The notes under the pieces were generated by a model. That model was not told the DNA's origin, did not search any database, and was given only the letters and a program-made list of their open reading frames with translations. DNA of 64,000 nucleotides, taken from Dictyobacter vulcani (GTDB taxonomy: Bacteria; Chloroflexota; Ktedonobacteria; Ktedonobacterales; Ktedonobacteraceae). Positions within the stretch are counted from its first letter, which is position 1, and every line of letters begins with the position of its first letter. A program made the position numbers and the translations under genes. Below, in pieces: positions 1-9,747 of the stretch. Location: NCBI RefSeq assembly GCF_008974265.1, contig NZ_BKZW01000001.1:2852001-2916000 (forward strand), in the 5' to 3' direction.

Positions 1-25
1 GCATACAGCGGGTGGAACATTAGCG

Positions 26-1498
26 ATGATTGGCCGGCAACGCTGGGTAGATAAAGCAGCGGTTGGTGCCGTGGGTATTGTCGCCTTTCCGGTTCTCTGG
101 CCGCTGGCCTTAACCGCTGGTGCGGGTGCCTGGCGTCAGGCCAGTATGGGTAATCAAGCGTTGAACCTGGTGGATGGTCTCGTGCGTCAGCAGCGTCCAG
201 GTATTCAGGCTGGTCCGCTTCCAACGTACCTGGTGCCGCAGATCCAGCAGCAATGGGGCCAGCCTAATCAGCCCCAACAGCAGCAAATTCCTTATTATAT
301 TCCGTCCAACACGGTTGTGGAGGAGGCCTCGGTGCCCCCGGCCATGTTGCCCATGCCCAACCAGGCCTCAACATCGGGCCTACGCTGTGCGCACTGTAAC
401 ACACCCTACGAGCCAGGAGACACCTTCTGTTCCGGTTGTGGGCGTGCCCTGACGGCAGCAAAGCACTACTGTCCTAACTGCAATTCTGAGCTGAAGGACG
501 GGACATCGTTCTGTCCCAAGTGCGGAGCCTCAACTTTTACCAGCCAGTCTGGTGTGCAGTCCTCCATCCCAAAGCCAGGACCAGCACCGCAGCCACCGCG
601 CTATACACCGCCTTCGCAACCGCCCGCGTATCAGCCCCCGACGCCGACCTATACGCCACCGGTTGAGCCAGCCAAACCGACCTACACACCGCCTGCGGCC
701 CCACAGACTCCGGTGTATACGCCGCCACCCGTGCCAACCTATACACCACCAACGCCGCAGACGCCTGCTCAGGCTCCACAGCCACAGATCTACTATACGC
801 CTATCAGCCAGCAGCAGACCGAGGCCCAGCCTAAGCCCCAGCAGCCACCGGAGCAATATTATGTGCCCCCGGTCACGCAGGAGCCAACCATTAAGCCGCA
901 GCCGAAAGTGACGATGATGCCCGGCACACAACGCCAGGAGCCACCGCCACCCCAGAAGCCACGGCCACAAAAGCAATACTACATTCCATCCAATCCTGAT
1001 GCGCTTAAAGCCCAGCAGGAGGTCGATAACCAGGCCACGCTACCCAGTTCGGACGCGCAGACTATCGCCGGACAGCCCACGCTGCCTGCTCAGCCAGCCC
1101 AATCAGACGCGCCAACCATCTCTGGACAGCCCACGATGCCTGCCCGGTCAGCCCAATCAGACGCGCAGGACACAGCACCATGGGGCACACTGACCTTTGA
1201 CGGCAACGGCCAGCAGATCCAGCTAAGAGGTGCAGAAGCCGTGGTTGGTCGCTATGATCACGATCTGGGTGGAGAACAGCCAGCCGTTGATCTCAGTAGA
1301 TTTGATGCCGCCGACACCGTCTCGCGGGTCCATGCCACCTTCGAGCATTCCGGCGACCAATATACCCTGACCGACCTCAACAGCACCAACGCCACCCGTA
1401 TCAACGGCAAGCGCCTGGTGCCTGACACCGCGACACCGATTAATGATGGCGACAACCTGCAATTCGGCAAAATCACCTGCACCTTCAAAAAGAACTAG
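26..1498 (+). CDS. Zinc-ribbon, proline-rich, FHA-domain protein (5' end possibly outside window)
   Basis: Likely a phosphothreonine-binding scaffold or signalling protein. A hydrophobic stretch at about residues 12-35 is followed by two tandem zinc ribbons (CAHC...CSGC and CPNC...CPKC, about residues 120-168). A long Pro/Gln/Thr linker with repeated YTPP units spans about residues 185-400, and a C-terminal FHA domain about 400-490 carries the conserved VGR, SRVHA and LNSTNATRING elements. The linker is probably disordered. The reading frame is open to the left edge of the window, so the ATG at 26 (weak GGTGGA upstream) may not be the true start. Zinc ribbon plus FHA suggests recruitment to a Ser/Thr-kinase pathway; that role is inferred. 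A strong terminator follows. Confidence 0.8.
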   Translation: MIGRQRWVDKAAVGAVGIVAFPVLWPLALTAGAGAWRQASMGNQALNLVDGLVRQQRPGIQAGPLPTYLVPQIQQQWGQPNQPQQQQIPYYIPSNTVVEEASVPPAMLPMPNQASTSGLRCAHCNTPYEPGDTFCSGCGRALTAAKHYCPNCNSELKDGTSFCPKCGASTFTSQSGVQSSIPKPGPAPQPPRYTPPSQPPAYQPPTPTYTPPVEPAKPTYTPPAAPQTPVYTPPPVPTYTPPTPQTPAQAPQPQIYYTPISQQQTEAQPKPQQPPEQYYVPPVTQEPTIKPQPKVTMMPGTQRQEPPPPQKPRPQKQYYIPSNPDALKAQQEVDNQATLPSSDAQTIAGQPTLPAQPAQSDAPTISGQPTMPARSAQSDAQDTAPWGTLTFDGNGQQIQLRGAEAVVGRYDHDLGGEQPAVDLSRFDAADTVSRVHATFEHSGDQYTLTDLNSTNATRINGKRLVPDTATPINDGDNLQFGKITCTFKKN

Positions 1499-1526
1499 CC
1501 GCCATCGAGTCGTACATGACATCAGT

Positions 1527-1574
1527 GGTCCTGTCGCTTTTCCTGATCAGGAAAAGCGACAGGACCCTTTTTTT
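1527..1574 (+). terminator. Rho-independent terminator of the FHA gene
   Basis: A perfect 40-nt inverted repeat (20-nt arms, 1527-1566) starting GGTCCTGTCGC is followed by a T run at 1568-1574, 28 bases after the stop codon. Confidence 0.9.
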
Positions 1575-1723
1575 GTCTGTAGAAACCGGAGGTCATAGAA
1601 GCGTGCCACTTGCTTGATTGTGCTGTATGATTGTAGGTATAGATCATGGTATGCTTATGCATAGATTTATTTATTTTTTAGTCCAGCAACATCATTACAA
1701 TCAGAAAAAGGACACAGACTGCC

Positions 1724-2134
1724 ATGGACGCTTTTTCAGATCCGCAGGTGAGCCAGTTACTCTATTATGCTGGCGGAGCACTCATCCTTCTTCCCCTCAT
1801 GTTTGCCGCCTATTTTTACTGGCAACGCGTACGTAAAATCCACTACCTGGCCGAAAAACATCCCGAGCAGGAGCAAGAGTATCACTTCTGGCTCTTATTT
1901 GGTGATTACCTCAGTTGCTCCCTGCTCGTTTTTATCGCCACCGCCCTGTGCGCCAGCCTGCCCCTGCTCGGAGCCGTCTACCTCGGCACGCAACTCGCCC
2001 AGGTCACCATCTCACTCGCACCGATCCTGCTCGTCGGAGCCGCCGTCGGGCTCCTCGCAGGCTGCTATACCACCCTCAAATTCCTGTACGCCAAAACCAA
2101 CTACGAAGAAAGCCTGTTATTACCAACCATGTAA
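1724..2134 (+). CDS. Small multi-pass membrane protein, unknown function
   Basis: Encodes 136 residues with three predicted membrane segments: about residues 12-32, 60-85 and 92-118. Between the first two lies a charged cytosolic-looking segment (residues 33-55, rich in Glu, Lys and His). I recognise no family motif or catalytic residue. It stands alone between a strong terminator and a repeat-rich region. The start ATG follows a weak purine stretch (AAAAAGGACACAG), so it is reasonable but not decisive. Confidence 0.6.
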   Translation: MDAFSDPQVSQLLYYAGGALILLPLMFAAYFYWQRVRKIHYLAEKHPEQEQEYHFWLLFGDYLSCSLLVFIATALCASLPLLGAVYLGTQLAQVTISLAPILLVGAAVGLLAGCYTTLKFLYAKTNYEESLLLPTM

Positions 2135-2168
2135 AAAAGACATAAAAATGCAAAAATAAATATGATAC

Positions 2169-2367
2169 GTAGGTTCGACCCTCGGGGTCGATTGTTTTCG
2201 CTTTTGATAACCTTTCTCGACCAACATTATGTTCAATGATTAATTCCACGGTGTCATGTATGTAGATGGTTATCGATAGGAGAGAATAATCGACCGCAAG
2301 AGGCGAGAATAATCGACCTCAAGAATAATCGACCTCAAGAATAATCGACCTCAAGGGTCGAACCTAC
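2169..2367. repeat. 199-bp inverted-repeat element with internal 16-bp tandem repeats (MITE-like)
   Basis: The ends are a 25-bp terminal inverted repeat (2169-2193 against 2343-2367, 23 of 25 positions matching; the outer 14 bp, GTAGGTTCGACCCT, are perfect). The right part carries a 16-bp unit GAATAATCGACCTCAA in three exact contiguous copies (2307-2322, 2323-2338, 2339-2354) and one degenerate copy (2284-2299). No ORF is present. The right end stops one base before the -35 box of the valS promoter. It could be a small non-autonomous mobile element or a regulatory operator array. Confidence 0.7.
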
Positions 2368-2396
2368 TTGACATTTGGGAGGGGAGTGGCTAGAAT
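2368..2396 (+). promoter_or_regulatory. Sigma-70 promoter of the valS T-box transcript
   Basis: A consensus -35 TTGACA (2368-2373), an optimal 17-bp spacer and a -10 TAGAAT (2391-2396) lie directly upstream of the T-box leader. The predicted transcript starts near 2403. Confidence 0.8.
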
Positions 2397-2402
2397 TTAG
2401 AT

Positions 2403-2667
2403 TGGCGGAGATCAGGAGGAGTAGGTGCGGTTCCCGTAAGAGATGGAAGATCATGGGCTGAGAATCTTCCTCGGGTGAAGCGTAGCGAAAGTCGCCTGGG
2501 AGCCTGGAAACCAGCTAGAGAGTAATTTCCACGGGTGTGCCCGTTATCGCACTGCCAAGGGTCAATCACAACGGCTATATGTCGTTGCGCACATAGATTG
2601 GTTGATCGAAACAAGGTGGTACCACGAGTTACGTCCTTTCTCGTCCTTGACGGGAAGGGCTTTTTTT
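2403..2667 (+). promoter_or_regulatory. T-box leader (tRNA-Val sensing) of valS
   Basis: The leader has T-box hallmarks: a GAGTA element near the 5' end (about 2416-2422), an AGAGA and GAGA-containing Stem I region (about 2439-2475), the near-invariant antiterminator T-box AAGGTGGTACCACG (2613-2626), and a competing terminator hairpin (about 2631-2660) ending in seven T residues (2661-2667). Uncharged tRNA binding would favour the antiterminator and valS expression. Two valine codons in the 3' half of Stem I, GTA (2482-2484) and GTC (2491-2493), are specifier candidates; I cannot choose without folding. Confidence 0.85.
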
Positions 2668-2688
2668 ATGCGTTACGAAGAGGTGGAT

Positions 2689-5427
2689 ATGATCGAGCAA
2701 GAGAAAAATATAGAAACATCGTCGCCGATCACGGATGTGGCGGCATTGCCTAAAGCCTATGAGCCACAGGCTGTGGAGGCCAGGTGGTATCGCTTCTGGG
2801 AAGAAGGGGATTATTTTAAGCCCCGCCCCAATCCTGCGCGCAAGCCGTTTGTGATTAGTATGCCGCCACCAAATGTTACCGGTGCGCTGCATCTGGGCCA
2901 TGCAATTACGTCGACAATCGAAGATATTATGATTCGCTATCATCGCATGCAAGGCGATGAGACGCTGTGGGTTCCTGGTGAGGACCATGCTGGTATCGCC
3001 ACGCAGACCGTGGTTGAGCGCCTGCTGGCTCAGGAAGGGACTGATCGCCATCATATCGGGCGTGAAGCCTTTGTCGAGCGTGTCTGGCAGTGGGTGGATC
3101 AATATAAGAGCCGCATCCAGAACCAGCATCGCCGCCTGGGCGCTTCCTGCGACTGGTCACGTGAGCGCTTTACCCTGGACGAAGGACTCTCCAAGGCGGT
3201 GCGTGAAGTCTTTGTACGCCTGTATGAAGAAGGACTGGTCTACCGTGGTGAGCGCATCATCAACTGGTGTCCGGTCTGTATGAGCGCGATCTCGGACCTG
3301 GAAGTCAATCATGTCAATACTCCAGGCAAGCTGACCTATGTGCGTTATCCGTTGAAGGCGCTTGATGGCAAGGCCCATGGGAACGAAGAATACATCACCG
3401 TTGCCACCACCCGTCCCGAGACAATTCTGGGTGATACCGCCATCGCAGTCAATCCGCATGATCCACGCTTCAAAGATATCGTTGGACGTACCGCCATCGT
3501 GCCGGTTGTGAATCGTGAGATTCCGATCGTGGGAGATGAAGCTGTCGAGACCGGATTTGGTACCGGTGCCGTCAAAGTCACGCCCGCGCATGATCCAGTG
3601 GACTTTGAGATCGGCGTGCGCCATGATCTGCCCCGCGTTCAGGTAATCGGCTTCGATGCTAAAATGACCATGGATGCTGGCCCCTATGCCGGTCAGGATC
3701 GCTATGAGGCGCGCAAGAATCTGGTTGCCGACCTGGAGAAACTGGGACTGATCGTAAAGGTCGAGGATTATACGGTGCCGCTGGGTCGCTGTCAACGCAG
3801 TGATACGGTGATTGAGCCATTGATCTCCAAGCAGTGGTTTGTCAAAATGACGCCGCTGGCTACGCCGGCCCTCAATGCCGTCAAATATGGTCAGATCAAG
3901 ATCGTGCCCGAGCGCTTCAACAAAACCTACTTTGACTGGCTGGAAAACATCCACGACTGGTGTATCTCACGTCAACTCTGGTGGGGCCATCGGATTCCCG
4001 TCTGGTATTGTGACGCCTGCGGACAAATGACCGTCAGCCGTGAAGATATCACTACCTGTCCACATTGTGAGAGTAGTGAGTTGCGGCAGGATGAGGATGT
4101 GCTGGACACCTGGTTTAGTTCCTGGCTCTGGCCATTTAGCACGCTCGGCTGGCCTGATAATACACCAGACTTGCAGCGCTACTATCCAACCGCTGTCATG
4201 GAAACTGGTTATGACATCATCTTCTTCTGGGTTGCCAGAATGGTGATGTCGGGCATCCATTTCATGGGCAACGCGCCATTCTCAACCATCTACCTGCATG
4301 GCCTGGTCCGTGACGCCAGAGGCGAGAAAATGAGTAAGTCCAAGGGTAACGTCATTGATCCGCTGGAGGTGATGGACAAGTTTGGGACTGATGCGCTGCG
4401 CTTCACGCTGGCCACCAGTAGCACGCCAGGCAACGATATGAAGTTGATCGATGAGCGCATCATCGGCAACCGTAATTTTGCCAACAAGATCTGGAACGCC
4501 TCGCGCTTCGTGCTGATGACGACTGCTGACATCAAAGGTGGCGTACCTGCTATTGAGGACCTGACACCACGCACCCTGGCCGATCGCTGGATCCTCAATC
4601 GTTTCGAGCGCCTGACCAAAAACGCCACGCGCCTGATCGAAGAATTCCAGTTCGGCGAAGCCGGTCGCCAGATCAACGACTTCTTCTGGTCCGATTATTG
4701 TGACTGGTATGTAGAGATCGCCAAAGTGCAGATGCAAGGCGACGAGCAGGCCCGCCAGAGTACAGCCGCCATCCTGCGCGCCGTCCTCGACCAGAGCCTG
4801 CGCTTGCTGCATCCCTTCATGCCCTTCGTCACCGAAGAAGTCTGGCAGTACCTGTATCAATTCAGCGAGCCCGACAAGGCAGCCTGGCCCGCCAGCGCCC
4901 TGATCGTCGCACCCTGGCCCCAGTACAACGAAGCCTTTGTCGATGAAGAGGCCGAGCAGCACTTCAGCCTGGTGCAGCAGGTCATCACCTTGATCCGTGA
5001 CGCCCGCAACCAGATGAACGTAGAGCCAGCGCGCCGCATTCCAGCGATCATGTCCGTGGGTAACCATGTCTCCATGTTTACCGAGCAGACACCGCTGATT
5101 GAGTTCCTGGCTCGCACCGAGAAACCACAACTGCATTCGGCCCTGGCCCAGAAGCCAGAGCAGGGCATGAGCCTGTTAGCCGGAGCCGTTGAGATCTATC
5201 TACCACTGGCAGGGCTATTGGATATCGGGAAAGAGCTGGAGCGGCTGGATAAAGAGATCGCCCAGGCCACGCAAGAGGCTGCACGCCTGCAGGGCAAACT
5301 CTCTAACCAGAACTTCGTCACCCGTGCCAAACCCGATGTGGTCGAGAAGGAACGCGAGAAGCTGAGCGCGCAGGAAGAGCGTATCACGAAACTGCAAGCT
5401 CGCCGGGCCGAACTGGCAAGCATCTAA
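2689..5427 (+). CDS. valS: Valyl-tRNA synthetase
   Basis: Cytosolic class I synthetase that charges tRNA-Val and edits mischarged threonine. The HIGH-type motif HLGH is at about residues 68-71 after PPPNVTG, and KMSKS is at 547-551. The CP1 editing domain sits between them, an anticodon-binding domain follows, and a Lys/Glu-rich tRNA-binding coiled coil ends the protein (about residues 845-912). At 912 aa the length is normal. The frame stays open upstream to 2602, but that start lies inside the T-box terminator; the ATG at 2689, preceded by AAGAGGTGG, is the sensible start. It is monocistronic, controlled by the T-box leader. Confidence 0.95.
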   Translation: MIEQEKNIETSSPITDVAALPKAYEPQAVEARWYRFWEEGDYFKPRPNPARKPFVISMPPPNVTGALHLGHAITSTIEDIMIRYHRMQGDETLWVPGEDHAGIATQTVVERLLAQEGTDRHHIGREAFVERVWQWVDQYKSRIQNQHRRLGASCDWSRERFTLDEGLSKAVREVFVRLYEEGLVYRGERIINWCPVCMSAISDLEVNHVNTPGKLTYVRYPLKALDGKAHGNEEYITVATTRPETILGDTAIAVNPHDPRFKDIVGRTAIVPVVNREIPIVGDEAVETGFGTGAVKVTPAHDPVDFEIGVRHDLPRVQVIGFDAKMTMDAGPYAGQDRYEARKNLVADLEKLGLIVKVEDYTVPLGRCQRSDTVIEPLISKQWFVKMTPLATPALNAVKYGQIKIVPERFNKTYFDWLENIHDWCISRQLWWGHRIPVWYCDACGQMTVSREDITTCPHCESSELRQDEDVLDTWFSSWLWPFSTLGWPDNTPDLQRYYPTAVMETGYDIIFFWVARMVMSGIHFMGNAPFSTIYLHGLVRDARGEKMSKSKGNVIDPLEVMDKFGTDALRFTLATSSTPGNDMKLIDERIIGNRNFANKIWNASRFVLMTTADIKGGVPAIEDLTPRTLADRWILNRFERLTKNATRLIEEFQFGEAGRQINDFFWSDYCDWYVEIAKVQMQGDEQARQSTAAILRAVLDQSLRLLHPFMPFVTEEVWQYLYQFSEPDKAAWPASALIVAPWPQYNEAFVDEEAEQHFSLVQQVITLIRDARNQMNVEPARRIPAIMSVGNHVSMFTEQTPLIEFLARTEKPQLHSALAQKPEQGMSLLAGAVEIYLPLAGLLDIGKELERLDKEIAQATQEAARLQGKLSNQNFVTRAKPDVVEKEREKLSAQEERITKLQARRAELASI

Positions 5428-5445
5428 GGAAAAACACCCAAAAAG

Positions 5446-5495
5446 AAACGGTCAGAGTGGCAACTTCCAATTGTTGCCATCCTGACCGTTTCCGT
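5446..5495 (+). terminator. Probable terminator of valS
   Basis: Inverted repeat AAACGGTCAG (5446-5455) against CTGACCGTTT (5482-5491) with an inner GTGGCAAC/GTTGCCAT stem, starting 18 bases after the stop. The T run is short, so termination may be partial. Confidence 0.6.
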
Positions 5496-5818
5496 TAGAC
5501 ACAAGCACGAACAGAGGAGACACATGCACGAACCGAAGTTATCTGCCAGGTTCAGCTCAAAAGACGTCTCAACTCTCCAGATGCCGCTTCCACCACTTTC
5601 CCCTCCCACCACCATACCACCCAAAAATGTGTGTGTATAAAGCTGTGAAAAAGCACGTGTGAACGTCACTCACCTATGATCAGCCACGCTCCTATATTTG
5701 GAAAAGCTAACCAGTTAACTACTGGCTACTGTTAGTAGCATAATCTATTGGACCAATTGCTGTCAAGGTTTTTCTTGACTAAATTGACAAACTAAGTCAA
5801 CTTATGGAAAATTTGAGT

Positions 5819-5870
5819 AGACAAAGGAGCGGCCCATCAGCATAATTACTGATGGGCCGCTCCTTTGTCT
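5819..5870 (-). terminator. Terminator hairpin of the sedolisin gene
   Basis: A perfect inverted repeat with 22-nt arms (5819-5840 and 5849-5870, starting AGACAAAGGAGCGGCCC) and an 8-nt loop lies 22 bases downstream of the minus-strand stop. Only a loose T-rich stretch follows. Confidence 0.75.
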
Positions 5871-5892
5871 GCCAGGATTGCTCCTGCGAGTA

Positions 5893-8800
5893 TTAGTTAC
5901 CAGTATAGCCAAACATGGAAGTAGCCCCATGCTTGGTGCTATCAGGGAGGAAGTAGAAGACGCGTTCAGCGACCACGGTGCCATCCAACGCCTGCACACT
6001 CATCGATACATTATGGGCTCCACTTACTGGATATGCCTTTGCAAGCGGTTCCACAATGCCACTAATGCTCATTGTCGAGCGTGTATGTGCTGGCAGTTCC
6101 ACTATTTTCTGGACGACCGTGTTGTCTGCATAGACAGTAACGGCTACGTGTATCTTGTTAGCTGTCTGATTCAACATAGTCAGGAATTCGGTATCATAGC
6201 CAGCGGTGTATCCTTCAGCAAAGCTGTATGCTGTATGACCAGCGACACTGGCTTCACCAATGGCATCCAGAGCACCTGAGATGTTTCTCGCAGGTCCACC
6301 AGCGCTATCAGTAACGTTGAAGTAGGACATACGCTCAACCACGATAGCGCCATCGTCATCATGTACCGCGGCAGCCACGTCATTAGTGGACTGAGGGAAC
6401 TGAGCGCGATGGGCATTGACATCGAAGTAGACCTGACTGTAGGCATTGACCACAACTGGTACAGTTTGTACCTGACCGTTGTTATACTCCAAATTGACCT
6501 GCGCAGTTGTAGGATTCGCAGTAAAGTTAGCCAGGACCAGATTTTCCTGGTAATTTTTTCCTGTGTTGCCTTCAGCGAAGAGCCAATCTTTACCCAGGCT
6601 GGTTGCACCAACAGTGGTTGCGGCACCAGAGACAGCGCCACCAGCAGTAGCAATATTATCTTTAAAGTACAGCGGGCGCTCAGCAACAATACCAATATCA
6701 GATGTGATCTTCATTGACATTTGTTGATGTCCCTGTGGTACGAGTGTACCACGCTGCATTGGTGGAATTGCTAACGTCTGTGTCGCAATCGTCTGCCCAT
6801 TGGCATACGACGTGGCAGTCACGTTAGCCGTGGCAGTAGTACTTGGGTTAAGGATGGTAATGAACGTATTGTATGTCTGCGAACCACTCTGACGAGTATC
6901 TGCAATCGGGAAGTAGAAATTGGTCTGAGTTGCGTCAGTTGCACCAATAACATCGGAGCCACTATTAACGCTGTTAGGAATATTAAAGTACATTGGACGC
7001 TCAGCGACGATCGGCACTGCGACACCATTGCTGTTAGGCAAAGACTCGACGATCGCGGAGACAGAGGTACTGGCTGAACCATTATCTGGATAGTTCAGTT
7101 CCGTTGGTGACATCAGCGCCACCGTGCCACGTGAGCTTGGAGCGACTGTGTGCATTTTTGTGATTGGTGCACGACCATTTGGGAAGAGATAGGTAATTTG
7201 TATATTAGCCGTCTGACTCGTGCTGGGATTAAGAATTGAAATGAACTCGTCATATCCATTTCCCACACGACCTTCGGAGAAGTACCACTTCGTCGCGGCT
7301 GGAGTCTGACGTTGACCCATCTGACTGTCTGCCAGATCAGCGAGGACAGTAAAATGGGCAGCACCGGAAGGTGAACCCAGTCCTGTTGCCATGTCATAAC
7401 CAGAGGTTGCATTATATGGAACGGTATTCACAATATTATTGCTACCGGTTGTAATGTCATGGAAGTTACCAGGGGCGCTCGCATTCATGCTGTACAGCAG
7501 AGGATTCAAGAAGCCAGTATTGTAGTAGCCTTTGCTTAACGAGTACTGGTTTGCCAGTGCGACCAGGGATGCGTACATAGGAGCTGAGGTCGATGTGCCA
7601 CCGTAGACATACCACCCTTGATTCTGACATGCCCCGGTTGTTGAGCAATTAGCGGTATAAATGGGATATCCTGTATTAGGGTCCGCATTAAAGGAAACAT
7701 CGGGTACCTCACGACAATAGCCGCTGGCAGCCGCACAGGGAGCGCCAGAGCTCAAGCCGTTAGCGATGCCTTGCTGATAGGTGGGCATAGGCCAGACACT
7801 ACTAATACCGCCGCCACCCGCGATTGTTTGTTGGTTGGAAGGAGCAAGTGTATCGTTCCATGTTGTCTCACTCTTATAGTTACCATAACTATCGAGAGTC
7901 AGACTGGTACCGCCAACAGCAGTCACATAGGGCTGAGATGCTGGATCACCAACCTGCAATGAGCTATCATTATCTGATGATAGACAAGCCGAGCTGCCAT
8001 CGTCACCCGAGGATGCGAGAATGCTCTGGCCCTGGGCTGCAGCAATGGTGAACAGAGCGTTTTCCTGCTGAAGCTCAGAGGAAGTCATATCCATTTCACA
8101 CATGCCCCAGCTCGTACTTACGACTGGTACTGCATCGTTGATAACCTTAGCCCACATCGCTAAATTACCTTGTGAGCTGTTCTGAGCCTCATAGACATTC
8201 AAACTGCCCAGTTGTGGAGCAGTGCTTAAGACCAGTTCCATATCCAGCTCAGCTTCGCTGGTACCATCATTGATTGATGAGCCCTTGCCATCCGCTGCGA
8301 TCCGTGTAGTAGGAACGGCAGCACCACCATAACAGGAGGTATAGGAGGCCACGCGAGCTGCATTATAATCGGCAAACTCGATCAAACCAATCGATTGACC
8401 ATTGCCCTTATACGTGTTGCGCAAATTGTTCAGACCATAGGCATTAGAGATCTGATTTGGAGTGTAGTAAGTCGGATAGGCATTGGCTTTACTATTCGCC
8501 GGACAAAATGCGGTCGCGTTAGAGGTTGCCAGTGGGCTTGCGGCACCGGACTTGACTGGTTTGATAGGTGTGTGTGTGAAATGAGCCGCGTTATCCAATC
8601 CCTCTATGGTCGTGATATATGGTGCGATTGAAGAAGGAACGCCTGGCTCCGTGTTTGACGCATAGAAACTTTGACCATTTTTAGCCGTGTAATAATTCTC
8701 AGACACGTTGAAGGCTTGTTCAGCCTGTCCAATCGTTCCGGTGAACTCAACCACAAGGCGATGATCAAAGGTTGCGCTCGTAGTAAAACCATACTGGTGC

Positions 8801-9207
8801 ATATAATCGATCACTGCCTGCTGCTCGGCAGGATAAGGACTATAATCCTTAATAATTTGAGCAGTGGTCAGAGAACGTGGGAGCTTGTTTTTTGCACTGC
8901 TGACGCTTTTTACATATTGCTGCAGACCATCAAGATCATGCATACGCAAGCCAATAGAAATAGTTACAGGGGTATTTGAATCTACAGCATTGCCAATTTG
9001 ACTTTTCTGTGTGAGCTTTGTTTTCACATTCGGAAGTCTCTGGCTCCCCTCGGCATGTGCATTGCCCAGAGAATTAATACCCACGAAGTAGCCTGCCATA
9101 ATGATGAGCACGAGTACGAGACCGATAATGGGGATGAGTACGCCCGGTTTTTTCAAAATTAACAGGCGACTGCGCCGATTATTCCCCTCAGGCACGAATG
9201 CGTCCAT
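5893..9207 (-). CDS. Secreted or membrane-anchored S53 peptidase (sedolisin/kumamolisin type) with four C-terminal repeats
   Basis: Acid-active serine-carboxyl endopeptidase made as a pro-enzyme. An N-terminal membrane segment or uncleaved signal (about residues 22-43) is followed by the pro-kumamolisin activation domain (about 80-205) and the S53 catalytic domain (about 230-625). The expected residues are present: Glu318 and Asp322 in an ExxxD arrangement, Asp402 in SGDDG, and Ser539 in GGTSTSAP. Asp584 and Asp605 fit the calcium site. The last 460 residues contain four related modules (about 641-742, 763-848, 874-964, 994-1086), each opening with an aromatic-rich F-x-EG-like strand and ending with VAER or VVER plus a YF motif. 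The repeats may bind substrate or cell wall. At 1104 aa it is much longer than a minimal sedolisin. Confidence 0.9.
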   Translation of the reverse strand: MDAFVPEGNNRRSRLLILKKPGVLIPIIGLVLVLIIMAGYFVGINSLGNAHAEGSQRLPNVKTKLTQKSQIGNAVDSNTPVTISIGLRMHDLDGLQQYVKSVSSAKNKLPRSLTTAQIIKDYSPYPAEQQAVIDYMHQYGFTTSATFDHRLVVEFTGTIGQAEQAFNVSENYYTAKNGQSFYASNTEPGVPSSIAPYITTIEGLDNAAHFTHTPIKPVKSGAASPLATSNATAFCPANSKANAYPTYYTPNQISNAYGLNNLRNTYKGNGQSIGLIEFADYNAARVASYTSCYGGAAVPTTRIAADGKGSSINDGTSEAELDMELVLSTAPQLGSLNVYEAQNSSQGNLAMWAKVINDAVPVVSTSWGMCEMDMTSSELQQENALFTIAAAQGQSILASSGDDGSSACLSSDNDSSLQVGDPASQPYVTAVGGTSLTLDSYGNYKSETTWNDTLAPSNQQTIAGGGGISSVWPMPTYQQGIANGLSSGAPCAAASGYCREVPDVSFNADPNTGYPIYTANCSTTGACQNQGWYVYGGTSTSAPMYASLVALANQYSLSKGYYNTGFLNPLLYSMNASAPGNFHDITTGSNNIVNTVPYNATSGYDMATGLGSPSGAAHFTVLADLADSQMGQRQTPAATKWYFSEGRVGNGYDEFISILNPSTSQTANIQITYLFPNGRAPITKMHTVAPSSRGTVALMSPTELNYPDNGSASTSVSAIVESLPNSNGVAVPIVAERPMYFNIPNSVNSGSDVIGATDATQTNFYFPIADTRQSGSQTYNTFITILNPSTTATANVTATSYANGQTIATQTLAIPPMQRGTLVPQGHQQMSMKITSDIGIVAERPLYFKDNIATAGGAVSGAATTVGATSLGKDWLFAEGNTGKNYQENLVLANFTANPTTAQVNLEYNNGQVQTVPVVVNAYSQVYFDVNAHRAQFPQSTNDVAAAVHDDDGAIVVERMSYFNVTDSAGGPARNISGALDAIGEASVAGHTAYSFAEGYTAGYDTEFLTMLNQTANKIHVAVTVYADNTVVQKIVELPAHTRSTMSISGIVEPLAKAYPVSGAHNVSMSVQALDGTVVAERVFYFLPDSTKHGATSMFGYTGN

Positions 9208-9747
9208 ACAGTTTTTTTCCTCAGTACATTGTGAAAGATATACTAAAAATAAAAAAATAGAAGAGATAGTAGCAGCAATTGCTTCTTATTTGCCTGAACT
9301 GATTGACATATGCAGCATAATGTATTGTAACTACATCCATGTGCGTTAAACCCAGAAAATGACAGTGCAGAAGGCCAAATTTATCTCTTAGATATTTATA
9401 CATTGAAATACTTCTACATTAGAAGAGCTAATGCTGTTTATAGTACTTATATCTAAAATAAGGCTGGCAATTTTCTTTATGCATATTCATTATTGTCATG
9501 CTATTTCTATAGAAATAGCATGAAGTAGACTCTTATGACCATGGTGTTATTGAACAGGAAAGTCAGGCCGTAAAAAATTATACTCATAACTAAGTCAGGG
9601 TTAACTGTTTTTACCCTTATCATAATGCATATGCATCTGTATTATGAGCATAGACGTAACAGAGGCATAGATTAGCATGTAACGGTAGGAGTAGAATCAA
9701 GGACTCGGAATTGACTAATTTTTATGCTGAAAGAGGAGGTATGGTTG
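9208..9747. other. AT-rich intergenic region with a perfect 28-bp palindrome
   Basis: This 540-bp gap separates divergent genes and should hold both promoters. The only clear structure is a perfect 28-bp palindrome at 9496-9523 (half TCATGCTATTTCTA), too AT-rich and far from a stop to be an obvious terminator. A dyad operator is possible. I see no convincing gene. Confidence 0.6.

Larger units (their letters stand above)
5428..5892. other. Intergenic region between valS and the sedolisin gene
   Basis: This 465-bp gap separates two convergent genes. It holds the valS hairpin (5446-5491), one 15-bp near-palindrome GTGAACGTCACTCAC (5659-5673) that recurs near 10.3 kb, and the sedolisin terminator (5819-5870). 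I see no gene in it. Confidence 0.7.

Noticed and set aside
530..976. Arg/Leu/Trp-rich minus-strand ORF of 148 codons
   Set aside because: It is antisense to the Pro-rich part of the FHA protein and shows repeat-driven composition with no domain.
2171..2190. GGTTCGACC resembling a tRNA T-loop
   Set aside because: No acceptor or other arms of a cloverleaf can be formed; it is part of the inverted-repeat element.
2284..2354. Short tandem repeats reminiscent of a CRISPR array
   Set aside because: The copies are contiguous with no spacers, and no cas genes are present.
2602..2688. Upstream start for valS giving 29 extra residues
   Set aside because: This start lies within the T-box terminator/antiterminator; the ATG at 2689 has the ribosome-binding site.
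4282..5136. 284-codon minus-strand ORF
   Set aside because: Lies antisense to valS, shows no family motif, and follows the third-position bias of the real gene.
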